A stretch of 6,076 nucleotides of DNA, taken from positions 1 through 6,076 of the forward strand of contig JAESQI010000146.1 of assembly GCA_016765255.1 (NCBI GenBank), in the 5' to 3' direction. The notes beneath the pieces were generated by a model. That model did no database searches, had not been told where the DNA came from, and worked only from the letters and a program-made list of their open reading frames with translations. Within the stretch, counting starts at the first letter, position 1, and each line of letters begins with the position of its first letter. Made by a program: the position numbers and the translations under genes. The DNA comes from Robiginitomaculum sp. GTDB lineage: Bacteria; Pseudomonadota; Alphaproteobacteria; Caulobacterales; Maricaulaceae. Below, in pieces: positions 1-5,643 of this stretch.

Positions 1-654
1 TTGGGTAAACAGAGCCGCCATAAATTGCGGATGTGAGCGGGACAAGAAGATTTGAGAACCGCGTGGTTCTTCGCGAACGTCATAAATATAGGCACGGATG
101 CGGTCACCGTTTTTAACATTTTCGCGGGGCAAGGTTTGCTCGCGGCGTATGACGCCTTCGGCGCGGCCAAGGTCAACTATAATGTGACCATATTCAACCC
201 GTTTGACAATGCCGTTGACGATCTCGCCAACCCGGTCTTTATATTCAATAAATTGACGGGCTCTTTCGGCTTCACGGACTTTTTGCATAATCACTTGCTT
301 GGCCATTTGTGATTGGACACGGCCAAACTCAATTGGTGGCAGGGGTGTTTCAAACATGGTGCCGATTTCGGCGTCTGGATTATCGAGTTGGGCTGAGGCC
401 AAGTCGATTTCAGCAGACTCGTTCTCGACGTCTTCAACAACAGTGATGACCCGCTTTAAGTCCATCTCGCCTGTGAGCGGATTAAGTTTGGCGCGGATAT
501 CGTTCTCTGCCCCGTAGCGAAGGCCAGCCGCCTTTTGGATGGCTTCTTCAATGGCTTCCAAGACAATTTCTTTGTCGATATTTTTTTCAGACGCCACGGC
601 GGCAGCGATTTGCAATAACTCTAGCTTATTAGCACTTATACCTGCTGTTGACAT
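1..654 (-). CDS. nusA: Transcription termination/antitermination factor NusA, N-terminal part (3' end outside window)
   Basis: NusA binds RNA polymerase and nascent RNA and modulates pausing, intrinsic termination and antitermination. Reading the minus strand from the ATG at 654-652 gives 218 uninterrupted codons to the window edge. Residues about 1-130 match the NusA N-terminal domain, with a helical start (NKLELLQIAAAVASEKNI) and the segment EAIEEAIQKAAGLRYG. Residues about 140-205 are the S1 RNA-binding domain (GEIVNGIVKRVEYGHIIVDLG, split here only by description, through RIRAYIYDV). SRSHPQF then begins the linker into the first KH domain, which lies outside the window along with the rest of the protein. 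The start follows an AAGGA Shine-Dalgarno (664-668, 9-nt spacing) inside the end of rimP, and only five bases separate the rimP stop from this ATG. It is therefore cotranscribed with rimP, as in most bacteria. Identification is from recognised family sequence and gene order. Confidence 0.96.
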   Translation of the reverse strand, partial: MSTAGISANKLELLQIAAAVASEKNIDKEIVLEAIEEAIQKAAGLRYGAENDIRAKLNPLTGEMDLKRVITVVEDVENESAEIDLASAQLDNPDAEIGTMFETPLPPIEFGRVQSQMAKQVIMQKVREAERARQFIEYKDRVGEIVNGIVKRVEYGHIIVDLGRAEGVIRREQTLPRENVKNGDRIRAYIYDVREEPRGSQIFLSRSHPQFMAALFTQ

Positions 655-659
655 GATCT

Positions 660-1202
660 CTATTCCTTTTCCGTTGTATCTTTGGTTTCTTGCTCTTTAA
701 TTTTTGTTTGCTGACCCGCTTTAATCAACTCGTCTGTAATCATTAATTTAGCCTCTACAATCCATTCAAATGGGATCAGGGCTGTCTCGTCTTCTTTGTC
801 AAGATCCATGGCGATATTATCACCATCCACCCCTACTAAAATTCCGCGAAAACGTTTGCGACCTTCGACCAATCTATCAAGTTCAAGGCGGGCGAGCAGA
901 CCTTTATAGCGCTCGAAATGGCCTATTTCCGTGAGAGGGCGATCAAGTCCAGGTGAAGACACTTCTAAAACATAGCCTTCGTCAATCGGGTCTTCTACCT
1001 CAAATGTTGAAGATAACTCCCGCGATAATTCGGCGCAATTGGCCACACTCATGGCGCCGTCCGAAAGGCGCTCTGCCATAATCTGTACGGTAGAGCGCTT
1101 GCCGCCCATGACGCGGATACGCACAATAGAAAACCCAAGGTCGCTGGCGACAGGGTCGGCAATGGCTAAAATCCGTTCATCCATAGATGTTTTTGTCTTC
1201 AA
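660..1202 (-). CDS. rimP: Ribosome maturation factor RimP
   Basis: RimP binds the 30S subunit and assists its late assembly in the cytoplasm. Counted from the TTG used here, the protein has 180 residues. The N-terminal alpha/beta domain spans about residues 7-95 and includes DERILAIADPVASDLGF and the hallmark VEDPIDEGYVLEVSSPGLDR. An SH3-like C-terminal domain follows (GRKRFRGILVGVDGD to about residue 155), then a charged Lys/Glu tail. The start is ambiguous. TTG at 1202-1200 has a good GGAG (1212-1209) six bases upstream. ATG at 1214-1212 would add four residues but has no Shine-Dalgarno. ATG at 1184-1182 trims six residues and has only a distant GAAGA. An upstream TTG at 1247 gives an N-terminus unlike the family and overlaps the leader hairpins. 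The gene precedes nusA by five bases and follows a promoter and terminator-bearing leader. Confidence 0.93.
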   Translation of the reverse strand: MKTKTSMDERILAIADPVASDLGFSIVRIRVMGGKRSTVQIMAERLSDGAMSVANCAELSRELSSTFEVEDPIDEGYVLEVSSPGLDRPLTEIGHFERYKGLLARLELDRLVEGRKRFRGILVGVDGDNIAMDLDKEDETALIPFEWIVEAKLMITDELIKAGQQTKIKEQETKDTTEKE

Positions 1203-1214
1203 AATAATCTCCAT

Positions 1215-1307
1215 GTGCCGAGCCGGATATTGCCATATATAAGGCAATAAAAAACGGCCCCCCGAGGAGAGCCGCCAAGAGCATCCTGTGCTCGGCGTAA
1301 ATGTATT
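1215..1307 (-). promoter_or_regulatory. Structured 5' leader of rimP-nusA
   Basis: Three hairpins follow one another on the minus strand. Hairpin 1 (1297-1273) has arms CGCCGAGCA and TGCTC-TT-GGCG, nine pairs with a two-base bulge and a CAGGA loop. Hairpin 2 (1274-1255) is the terminator and shares two bases with hairpin 1. Hairpin 3 (1249-1228) has arms TATTGCC and GGCAATA with an eight-base AT loop. In addition, GCCGAGC (1296-1290) in the first arm is a perfect seven-base complement of GCTCGGC (1223-1217), just before the rimP initiation region. A long-range alternative pairing is therefore possible. Premature terminators upstream of rimP operons have been predicted in other proteobacteria (the rimP leader), but homology to that motif was not tested. 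Confidence 0.6.
1249..1274 (-). terminator. Intrinsic terminator inside the rimP leader (attenuator candidate)
   Basis: On the minus strand an eight-pair hairpin has arms CGGCTCTC and GGGGGCCG (two G-T pairs) with loop CTCG at 1274-1255. Six T follow immediately (1254-1249) and then ATTG. This is a complete intrinsic-terminator signature. It lies downstream of the candidate promoter at 1314-1342 and 35 bases before the ATG at 1214, so it would truncate rimP-nusA transcripts early. It could also simply end transcripts arriving from trmB. Those two roles cannot be separated from sequence alone. Confidence 0.82.
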
Positions 1308-1313
1308 AAGGGT

Positions 1314-1342
1314 CTTATAGACAGTCTCAATTCATTTGTCAC
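1314..1342 (-). promoter_or_regulatory. Sigma70-type promoter candidate for rimP-nusA
   Basis: On the minus strand GTGACA (1342-1337) and TATAAG (1319-1314) are separated by exactly 17 bases and resemble the -35 and -10 consensus. A start around 1307 is inferred, which places all three leader hairpins inside the transcript and gives a 5' UTR of roughly 90-105 bases. The elements lie in the trmB-rimP spacer, downstream of the trmB stop, so rimP-nusA can be expressed separately from trmB. Confidence 0.6.
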
Positions 1343-1363
1343 GTTCTTTTTCAGTGGGAGGAT

Positions 1364-2065
1364 TTAAGCCTTAATAAATGTGAAATAATGAGGGGTGCGG
1401 CCTTCGCGGCGGGCTTTGGCCTCGTAACGGGTTGAGGGCCAGTTTTCATAGGGGGTGAGCCAATTTGATGAACTCTCTGCTGTCCATTCAAAACCACCGT
1501 GTCGCAAAATGCGCGCTAAGGCCCAATCGACATACGAGATAATATCGGAGGCAAAATATAAAGGCGCGTCTGGTTTTAAAACCCTGTAAAGTTCAGCAAT
1601 AAAATCTTCCTGTATCAAGCGGCGCTTATAATGGCGAGGCTTGGGCCACGGATCAGGATAGAGAATATAAATTCTATCCAAACTGTTCTTGGGAAGCGCA
1701 GCCATCACTTCAGTTACGTCGCCGTGGTGAATGCGAATATTGTCAAGCTCGCGCTCTGTAATTCCTGCTAAAGTTTTAGCCACACCGTTGAGGAAAGGTT
1801 CGGCCCCGATAAACCCGCAATTTGGCTCGTTCTTGGCGAGGTGTAATAAATGTTCGCCGCCGCCAAAGCCAATTTCTAAACTCACACTTTGTGCGCCTCC
1901 GAAATGTGAAAGCGGGCCCGGCAAGGCGGCAAGTGTTGGCAATAATTCTTGCACTAAGTTGCTTTGATGGGCGCTTAATGGTTTGCCCTTGGCCCGCCCC
2001 CAGAGACGGCGGCGGCTCGCATGTCTTTCTCTTCTTTCTCTATGAGGGTGCGGTTTTATGGTCAC
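1364..2065 (-). CDS. trmB: tRNA (guanine-N7-)-methyltransferase TrmB
   Basis: TrmB transfers a methyl group from S-adenosylmethionine to N7 of G46 in the variable loop of tRNA. The product is 233 residues from the GTG at 2065-2063, normal for the family. Visible motifs are the N-terminal RRLWGRAKGKPLSAHQ, the SAM-binding motif I LEIGFGGGEHLLHLA (residues 63-77), the acidic HHGDV, the signature YPDPWPKPRHYKRRL (about 136-150), and the C-terminal TRYEAKARREGRTPHYFTF. The N-terminal 20 residues are unusually Arg/His-rich. The alternative GTG at 2089-2087 adds eight residues but abuts the T-tract of the upstream terminator. The chosen GTG has a weak GGA six bases upstream. No ATG precedes the conserved region in frame. 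The regulator gene lies upstream with a terminator between; rimP lies downstream behind its own promoter. I found no convincing trmB promoter. Confidence 0.95.
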   Translation of the reverse strand: MTIKPHPHRERRERHASRRRLWGRAKGKPLSAHQSNLVQELLPTLAALPGPLSHFGGAQSVSLEIGFGGGEHLLHLAKNEPNCGFIGAEPFLNGVAKTLAGITERELDNIRIHHGDVTEVMAALPKNSLDRIYILYPDPWPKPRHYKRRLIQEDFIAELYRVLKPDAPLYFASDIISYVDWALARILRHGGFEWTAESSSNWLTPYENWPSTRYEAKARREGRTPHYFTFIKA

Positions 2066-2091
2066 GGGAAATCCGAATAAAAGGGTCACAT

Positions 2092-2117
2092 AAAAAACCC
2101 CGCAAATGATTGCGGGG
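2092..2117 (-). terminator. Intrinsic terminator after the XRE regulator
   Basis: On the minus strand the arms CCCCGCAA and TTGCGGGG form a perfect eight-pair stem (2117-2098) with the four-base loop TCAT. Six T follow (2097-2092). It sits 37 bases after the regulator stop codon and immediately before the possible trmB start codons, so it should end most transcripts of the phoH-to-regulator side. Without antitermination or an internal promoter, trmB would receive only readthrough. Confidence 0.9.
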
Positions 2118-2154
2118 CAGATTTGAATATCAGGTTATCATCGCCCGAACAGCG

Positions 2155-2568
2155 TTAGGAATCGTCTTCGGCCAATGCTCGTGCCAATTCTAAAACTTGT
2201 CTGCGAACAGCTTTGTTTTTAATTTTAGAAACTGCCATAGCCAAGGATACGCCGTCTGTTGAATTGATAAAATCATAAACAATCGGCGTTTGGTCGTTTT
2301 CGGCAAATTCGTGAGTTGTGTCGGCTACGTCCAAACCATCATAGAAAAAACTAACGGGTACGTCCATGACTTGCGACATGCGCCAAAGGCGGCTGGCACC
2401 GACACGGTTTGTACCGCGCTCATATTTTTGCACTTGTTGAAAGGTGACGCCCAATTGGTCACCAAGTTTTTCTTGGCTCATTTTTAAAAGCTGGCGACGC
2501 AAGCGAACGCGTGTGCCAACATGAATGTCTACCGGGTTTGGTGAACGCGGTGAGTGTTTTGATATCAT
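2155..2568 (-). CDS. XRE-family helix-turn-helix transcriptional regulator (PhrR-like)
   Basis: This 137-residue protein is a probable cytoplasmic DNA-binding regulator. An XRE/SinR-type HTH domain spans about residues 16-75. The turn region is SQEKLGDQLGVTFQQVQKYE (31-50), followed by RGTNRVGASRLWRMSQ and VPVSFFYDGL. The C-terminal part ends in a conserved helix (VRRQVLELARALAEDD). This form, starting NPVDIHVGTRVRLRR, is widespread in Alphaproteobacteria. In Sinorhizobium meliloti the relative PhrR lies next to the lnt homologue actA and responds to low pH. The ATG at 2568 has an AGGGA Shine-Dalgarno eight bases upstream. The gene follows lnt after 76 bases and ends at a strong terminator. 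Its targets cannot be inferred from sequence; autoregulation is possible. Low-GC spots or toxin-antitoxin partners that would suggest a mobile origin are not seen. Confidence 0.9.
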   Translation of the reverse strand: MISKHSPRSPNPVDIHVGTRVRLRRQLLKMSQEKLGDQLGVTFQQVQKYERGTNRVGASRLWRMSQVMDVPVSFFYDGLDVADTTHEFAENDQTPIVYDFINSTDGVSLAMAVSKIKNKAVRRQVLELARALAEDDS

Positions 2569-2644
2569 TATTTTTATCCCTAAAATATTTTATAACCACA
2601 AGCATGTTCTCACATACCAAGGTAGGGCATCCACATATACCAGA
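2569..2644 (-). promoter_or_regulatory. lnt-regulator spacer with weak promoter and small inverted repeat
   Basis: This 76-base gap is AT-rich near the regulator gene. On the minus strand TATAAA (2594-2589) is a fair -10 box placed about 20 bases before the ATG. Upstream -35 choices are poor: TATGTG at 16-base spacing or TTGGTA at 20. The inverted repeat ATGT-GAGA-ACAT (2615-2604) would overlap the -35 position and could be an operator, though such a short repeat may be chance. No terminator follows lnt, so the regulator may also be read from the upstream operon. Confidence 0.3.
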
Positions 2645-4291
2645 TTAATATGATCGTTTAATACCCAAATAACTCAACACTGAAATGCTAAGCATTAGCA
2701 ATAACAGTATAAAGTTCACGTGCTTACTATAAAGGGTTTTTTCCAAAGGTCTAGGTAGGCGGACATCTAAAATACCGTCTTCACCTAAGTTTTTTCGTCT
2801 TAATTGACGCCCATAGGGGTCTATGATGCCTGAAATTCCCCCTGCAGTTGTACGTGCCACAGCTACCCCTTGTTCGATAGCCCGGTAACGGGCTTGGTTG
2901 ACATGTTGCCTTGGCCCTGAAGAATTGCCGTACCAGCTATCATTTGATAGATTGAGAATCCATTCAGGTCTTTTGCCGCTTGGGGTTAAACTTGCTGGTG
3001 TGAAGCCCGGGAAAATAATCTCGTAACAAATCTGTATGCTGACAGGCGGCAAACCTTTTATGGTAGGGACGCTTCCACTTTGCCCCGCAGTCATACCGCG
3101 CAGTGCGGTCGAAAGACTTTTCAGGCCAAGTTTTTCAACCCATTTTCCGCCCGGTATAAATTCCCCGAACGGCACAAGCCTTTGCTTGTCATAAAACGAA
3201 GAGGCTTGCCACGGCTCGTTTGCGGGAAAGGAAATAGCCACGGCGGCATTAAAATAATCAGGTTCAGTTTGGGTAGGGCGGGTCTCGGCGCGCAGGGTTT
3301 GGGTGATAAATACGGGCGCGTCTCCTGTGCCAGAACGCATGAGTTGGTCAAGGGCACTCATAAACCCTGTGTCTTCAAGCAACAGACCTGGCAATGCACC
3401 TTCAGGCCAGATGATATGGGTGACATCATCAAAGCCCGCGCTCATGGACAGGCGCAAATAATGGTTGGCGATTTCCACATATTTACTCGGGTCAAATTTA
3501 TCACGTTGGTGTATATTGGCATGTATAATTCGAAGCGTGACCCCGTCTACATATTGTGTATTTTGCACAGGCGCGGCGTGTAATCTTTGGTGGCCAAACC
3601 CGAATATGCCGCCAAGCACGGCAAGACCTAGAACCAAGGGCAGGTATTTTTTAGCCGATATGCTTACGGCTAAAAGACTGGCGACGATAAGCACCAAAGC
3701 GCTCAGGCCGTAAATACCGATGATGGACGCGGCTTGGGAAATCGGTTTGCCAGCGGGGAAAATATAGCCAGGTAAATTCCACGGAAAACCACCAATGAGA
3801 TGACCACGGGCAAATTCAGCCAGAAACAAAAGTCCAGCAAATAGGGGTGCGCGCCATAGAGACTTTGTAGAGAGTGATGTTGTGGACAGTGATATTGAAC
3901 GTTGAGAAAATTTGACATAGAGCGCGCCTGCAACAGCCCAAAACAGGGCAAAGCCCGCGCAAAAAGCGAAAACGGCAAAGGGCATGACTGGAATAAATTC
4001 GGGGCCACGGGCAATAAAGGCCGACCCAACCCAGTACAGCCCAAATAGAAAATAGCCAAAGCCAAAGTTAAAGCCTGTCCAAAACCCTGCTTTCACAGGT
4101 TTGGCGCTACCGCGCACCCTGTCCAATCTGATCATTAAAAAAGCCAACATCAAAATGGTGAGCGGCCAGATATAAAAAGGAGCGTGGCCAAGAACGGCGA
4201 GAGACCCTAGACAAAAAGTTAACAAAGCCCCGCGAAACCCTGACAGATTGGCCAAGCGTTTAACGAGAGATTGTGAAATTGGGATCGCCAT
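2645..4291 (-). CDS. lnt: Apolipoprotein N-acyltransferase Lnt
   Basis: Lnt is an inner-membrane enzyme that N-acylates the N-terminal cysteine of apolipoproteins, using phospholipid as donor, in the last step of lipoprotein maturation. The 548 residues start with a polytopic membrane part (about 20-235, hydrophobic segments near 22-55, 70-92, 98-127, 148-165, 185-208, 216-234). The periplasmic nitrilase-like domain follows (about 250-510), then a last membrane helix (526-544). The expected Glu-Lys-Cys triad is present: E297 in WPEGALPG, K369 in YDKQRLVPFGEFIP and C422 in IQICYEIIFP. NLSNDSWYGNSSGPRQH and ARTTAGGISGIIDPYGR are also typical. The start ATG is three bases after the upstream stop and has no visible Shine-Dalgarno, so translational coupling is likely. 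It is the homologue of ActA of S. meliloti, linked there to acid tolerance. A small tandem duplication lies around residues 133-142. Confidence 0.97.
   Translation of the reverse strand: MAIPISQSLVKRLANLSGFRGALLTFCLGSLAVLGHAPFYIWPLTILMLAFLMIRLDRVRGSAKPVKAGFWTGFNFGFGYFLFGLYWVGSAFIARGPEFIPVMPFAVFAFCAGFALFWAVAGALYVKFSQRSISLSTTSLSTKSLWRAPLFAGLLFLAEFARGHLIGGFPWNLPGYIFPAGKPISQAASIIGIYGLSALVLIVASLLAVSISAKKYLPLVLGLAVLGGIFGFGHQRLHAAPVQNTQYVDGVTLRIIHANIHQRDKFDPSKYVEIANHYLRLSMSAGFDDVTHIIWPEGALPGLLLEDTGFMSALDQLMRSGTGDAPVFITQTLRAETRPTQTEPDYFNAAVAISFPANEPWQASSFYDKQRLVPFGEFIPGGKWVEKLGLKSLSTALRGMTAGQSGSVPTIKGLPPVSIQICYEIIFPGFTPASLTPSGKRPEWILNLSNDSWYGNSSGPRQHVNQARYRAIEQGVAVARTTAGGISGIIDPYGRQLRRKNLGEDGILDVRLPRPLEKTLYSKHVNFILLLLMLSISVLSYLGIKRSY
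3864..3893 (-). repeat. 15-bp imperfect tandem duplication inside lnt
   Basis: Two adjacent 15-base units (3893-3879 and 3878-3864) match at 12 of 15 positions. On the coding strand they read ATCACTGTCCACAAC and ATCACTCTCTACAAA. They preserve frame and encode a Ser/Thr/Leu-rich stretch (SLSTTSLSTKSL) in a loop between the third and fourth predicted membrane segments. It looks like an in-frame slippage or duplication tolerated in a loop. Confidence 0.7.
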
Positions 4292-4294
4292 ATT

Positions 4295-5140
4295 TTATAT
4301 GGATGTTTGTGTTGCAGTACGTACCCTAATGCGCTTGATACGGCGGGGGTCGGCATCGAGTATCTCAAATTCTATCCCGTAAGGGTGGCGGACAATTTCA
4401 CCGCGTAAGGGTACGCGTCCCGCCAAAGAGACAACAACCCCGCCAATGGTGTCCACCTCTTCGTCTTCTTCGGGCGTGGCAATGTCGCGACCAAATACGG
4501 CCTCGAAATCTTCTATGTCGGCGCGCGCATCTACGTCCCAATATATTTCGCCCTTTGCAGTTTTGCGGGCATTGATATCTGGTTCCGCCTCGTCGTGTTC
4601 GTCCTCGATATCCCCGACAATGGGTTCGATTAGGTCTTCGAGGGTTACCAGCCCGTCCGTACCACCGTATTCATCCACGACGATGGCCATATGAATACGT
4701 TTAACTTGCATTTTACGCAGCAGGTCTTCGGCAGACATGGACGGCGGCACATAAAGAACTGGCCGCAGTATTGAATTCACAACTTTTTTGGTAGGATATG
4801 TTTTGGTATTTCGTCCTTTGGCATCAAAGCTTAAATAGGCGAACACGTCTTTGACATGCACCATGCCAATTGGATCGTCGAGGGTGTCATTATAGGCGGG
4901 GAGGCGGGAGTGACCAGCATCTTTTAACGTTACGGCAAGAGTTTTTAGACCCACGCTTTTTTCAATCGCAATGATTTCAGCGCGCGGCACCATAACATCT
5001 TCAACTTTTAAGTTATGAAAGTTTTCCGCAGCGCGTAGGAGAAGATTACGCTCCGAAAGGCGCTCAGTGTCGTTTTCTGCCAGCGACTTATGGGACGTGA
5101 AGGGAAATAATTTTGAGAATATGGACGATAGTGCTTTCAC
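4295..5140 (-). CDS. CorC/TlyC-type CBS-domain protein (hemolysin-family, no membrane domain)
   Basis: This is a 281-residue soluble or peripheral protein of the CorC/HlyC/TlyC group. Relatives have been linked to magnesium/cobalt efflux or called hemolysins, and the true biochemical role in this neighbourhood is uncertain. Two CBS domains span about 45-105 (VEDVMVPRAEIIAIE, HSRLPAYNDTLDDPIGMVHV) and 125-182 (RPVLYVPPSMS, HMAIVVDEYGGTDGLVTLED). An acidic linker (GDIEDEHDEAEPD) leads to a CorC_HlyC transporter-associated domain at about 197-276 (DTIGGVVVSLAGRVPLRGE). No DUF21/CNNM membrane domain is present, so it is the short CorC-like form. The start is GTG at 5140-5138. It overlaps the ybeY stop by four bases (GTGA) and is preceded by GAGAG six bases upstream. 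The pairing with ybeY and lnt is conserved across many proteobacteria. Confidence 0.92.
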   Translation of the reverse strand: MKALSSIFSKLFPFTSHKSLAENDTERLSERNLLLRAAENFHNLKVEDVMVPRAEIIAIEKSVGLKTLAVTLKDAGHSRLPAYNDTLDDPIGMVHVKDVFAYLSFDAKGRNTKTYPTKKVVNSILRPVLYVPPSMSAEDLLRKMQVKRIHMAIVVDEYGGTDGLVTLEDLIEPIVGDIEDEHDEAEPDINARKTAKGEIYWDVDARADIEDFEAVFGRDIATPEEDEEVDTIGGVVVSLAGRVPLRGEIVRHPYGIEFEILDADPRRIKRIRVRTATQTSI

Positions 5141-5643
5141 AATATTCTCTCATTAGCATAGGGATCGGAAATTCCCAAATCGGCCAATATTTGCGTTTCT
5201 AAGCTCTCCATAATGTCCGCGTCTTTGGGGTCTTCATGGTCATAGCCTTGTAGGTGTAAAAACCCGTGGACAATTAGGTGGGACAAATGATTTTTTATTA
5301 AAATTTCTTGCGCGCTTGCTTGGGCCGTAATGGTGTCGAAGGCAAAAACAATATCGCCTAAAAGTGGGGAAAATTCAGCGCTGTGGTTTGCAGACCCGTT
5401 TTGGGTGGGCCCATTTTGTGCGGGAAAGGACAAGACATTGGTTGGTGCGTCAATATTTCGGTATTGCTGGTTGAGGCTTTGCATCTGGATGTCGCTGACA
5501 AAGGCGAGGCTAAGCTCTGAAAAAGGTTTTGGCTGGCATTGTGTCATCGCACCAGCGATAGCCCGTTCACTTAAACCTTGCAAATCACTCAATTCTGCCC
5601 ACCGGTTATCTTGCACACATATATCAATTTCGTAATCGCTCAT
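5137..5643 (-). CDS. ybeY: Endoribonuclease YbeY (rRNA maturation / ribosome quality control)
   Basis: YbeY is a zinc-dependent single-strand endoribonuclease needed for 16S rRNA 3' processing and removal of defective 70S ribosomes. The 168 residues match the family length. The zinc motif H-x3-H-x5-H is intact at H126, H130 and H136 (VHGFLHLQGYDHE). The conserved segment with the family's key arginine is YRNIDAPTNVLSFP (R62). A small Asn/Gln/Gly-rich insert (NGPTQNGSANHS, about 78-88) follows that segment and precedes LLGDIVFAFDTI; it is probably a variable loop. The ATG at 5643-5641 overlaps the phoH stop by one base (TGATG). Only a distant GGGA lies upstream, so coupling to phoH is expected. 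PhoH and YbeY are frequent neighbours and are thought to act together in RNA metabolism. Confidence 0.96.
   Translation of the reverse strand: MSDYEIDICVQDNRWAELSDLQGLSERAIAGAMTQCQPKPFSELSLAFVSDIQMQSLNQQYRNIDAPTNVLSFPAQNGPTQNGSANHSAEFSPLLGDIVFAFDTITAQASAQEILIKNHLSHLIVHGFLHLQGYDHEDPKDADIMESLETQILADLGISDPYANERIL

Noticed and set aside
1248..1363. A SAM-sensing riboswitch in the trmB-rimP spacer
   Set aside because: Considered because metK is missing nearby. The spacer shows only simple successive hairpins and none of the conserved SAM-I or SAM-II core elements I could recognise, and rimP is not a SAM-pathway gene.
1364..1374. Palindrome TTAAGCCTTAA at the trmB stop as a terminator
   Set aside because: The stem is only five AT-rich pairs and no T-tract follows on the minus strand, so it does not meet the pattern of an intrinsic terminator.
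2155..2568. The XRE regulator as a phage repressor or antitoxin
   Set aside because: It has no toxin partner, no phage genes surround it, and its sequence and position match the conserved alphaproteobacterial regulator found after lnt.
2645..2661. TTAA-N9-TTAA resembling a CtrA site
   Set aside because: The CtrA consensus spacing is seven bases, here it is nine, and the site lies in the coding end of lnt far from a promoter.
3080..3583. 167-codon open frame on the plus strand inside lnt
   Set aside because: It lies wholly antisense to the well-conserved lnt coding region, its translation resembles no known family, and no ribosome binding site or promoter supports it. The other plus-strand frames (for example 52-312, 1822-2109, 5330-5635) are rejected for the same reason.
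3703..4065. 120-codon minus-strand frame overlapping lnt
   Set aside because: It is a shifted-frame shadow of the membrane part of lnt. The lnt frame is intact through this region and has the family's sequence, so there is no frameshift to explain.
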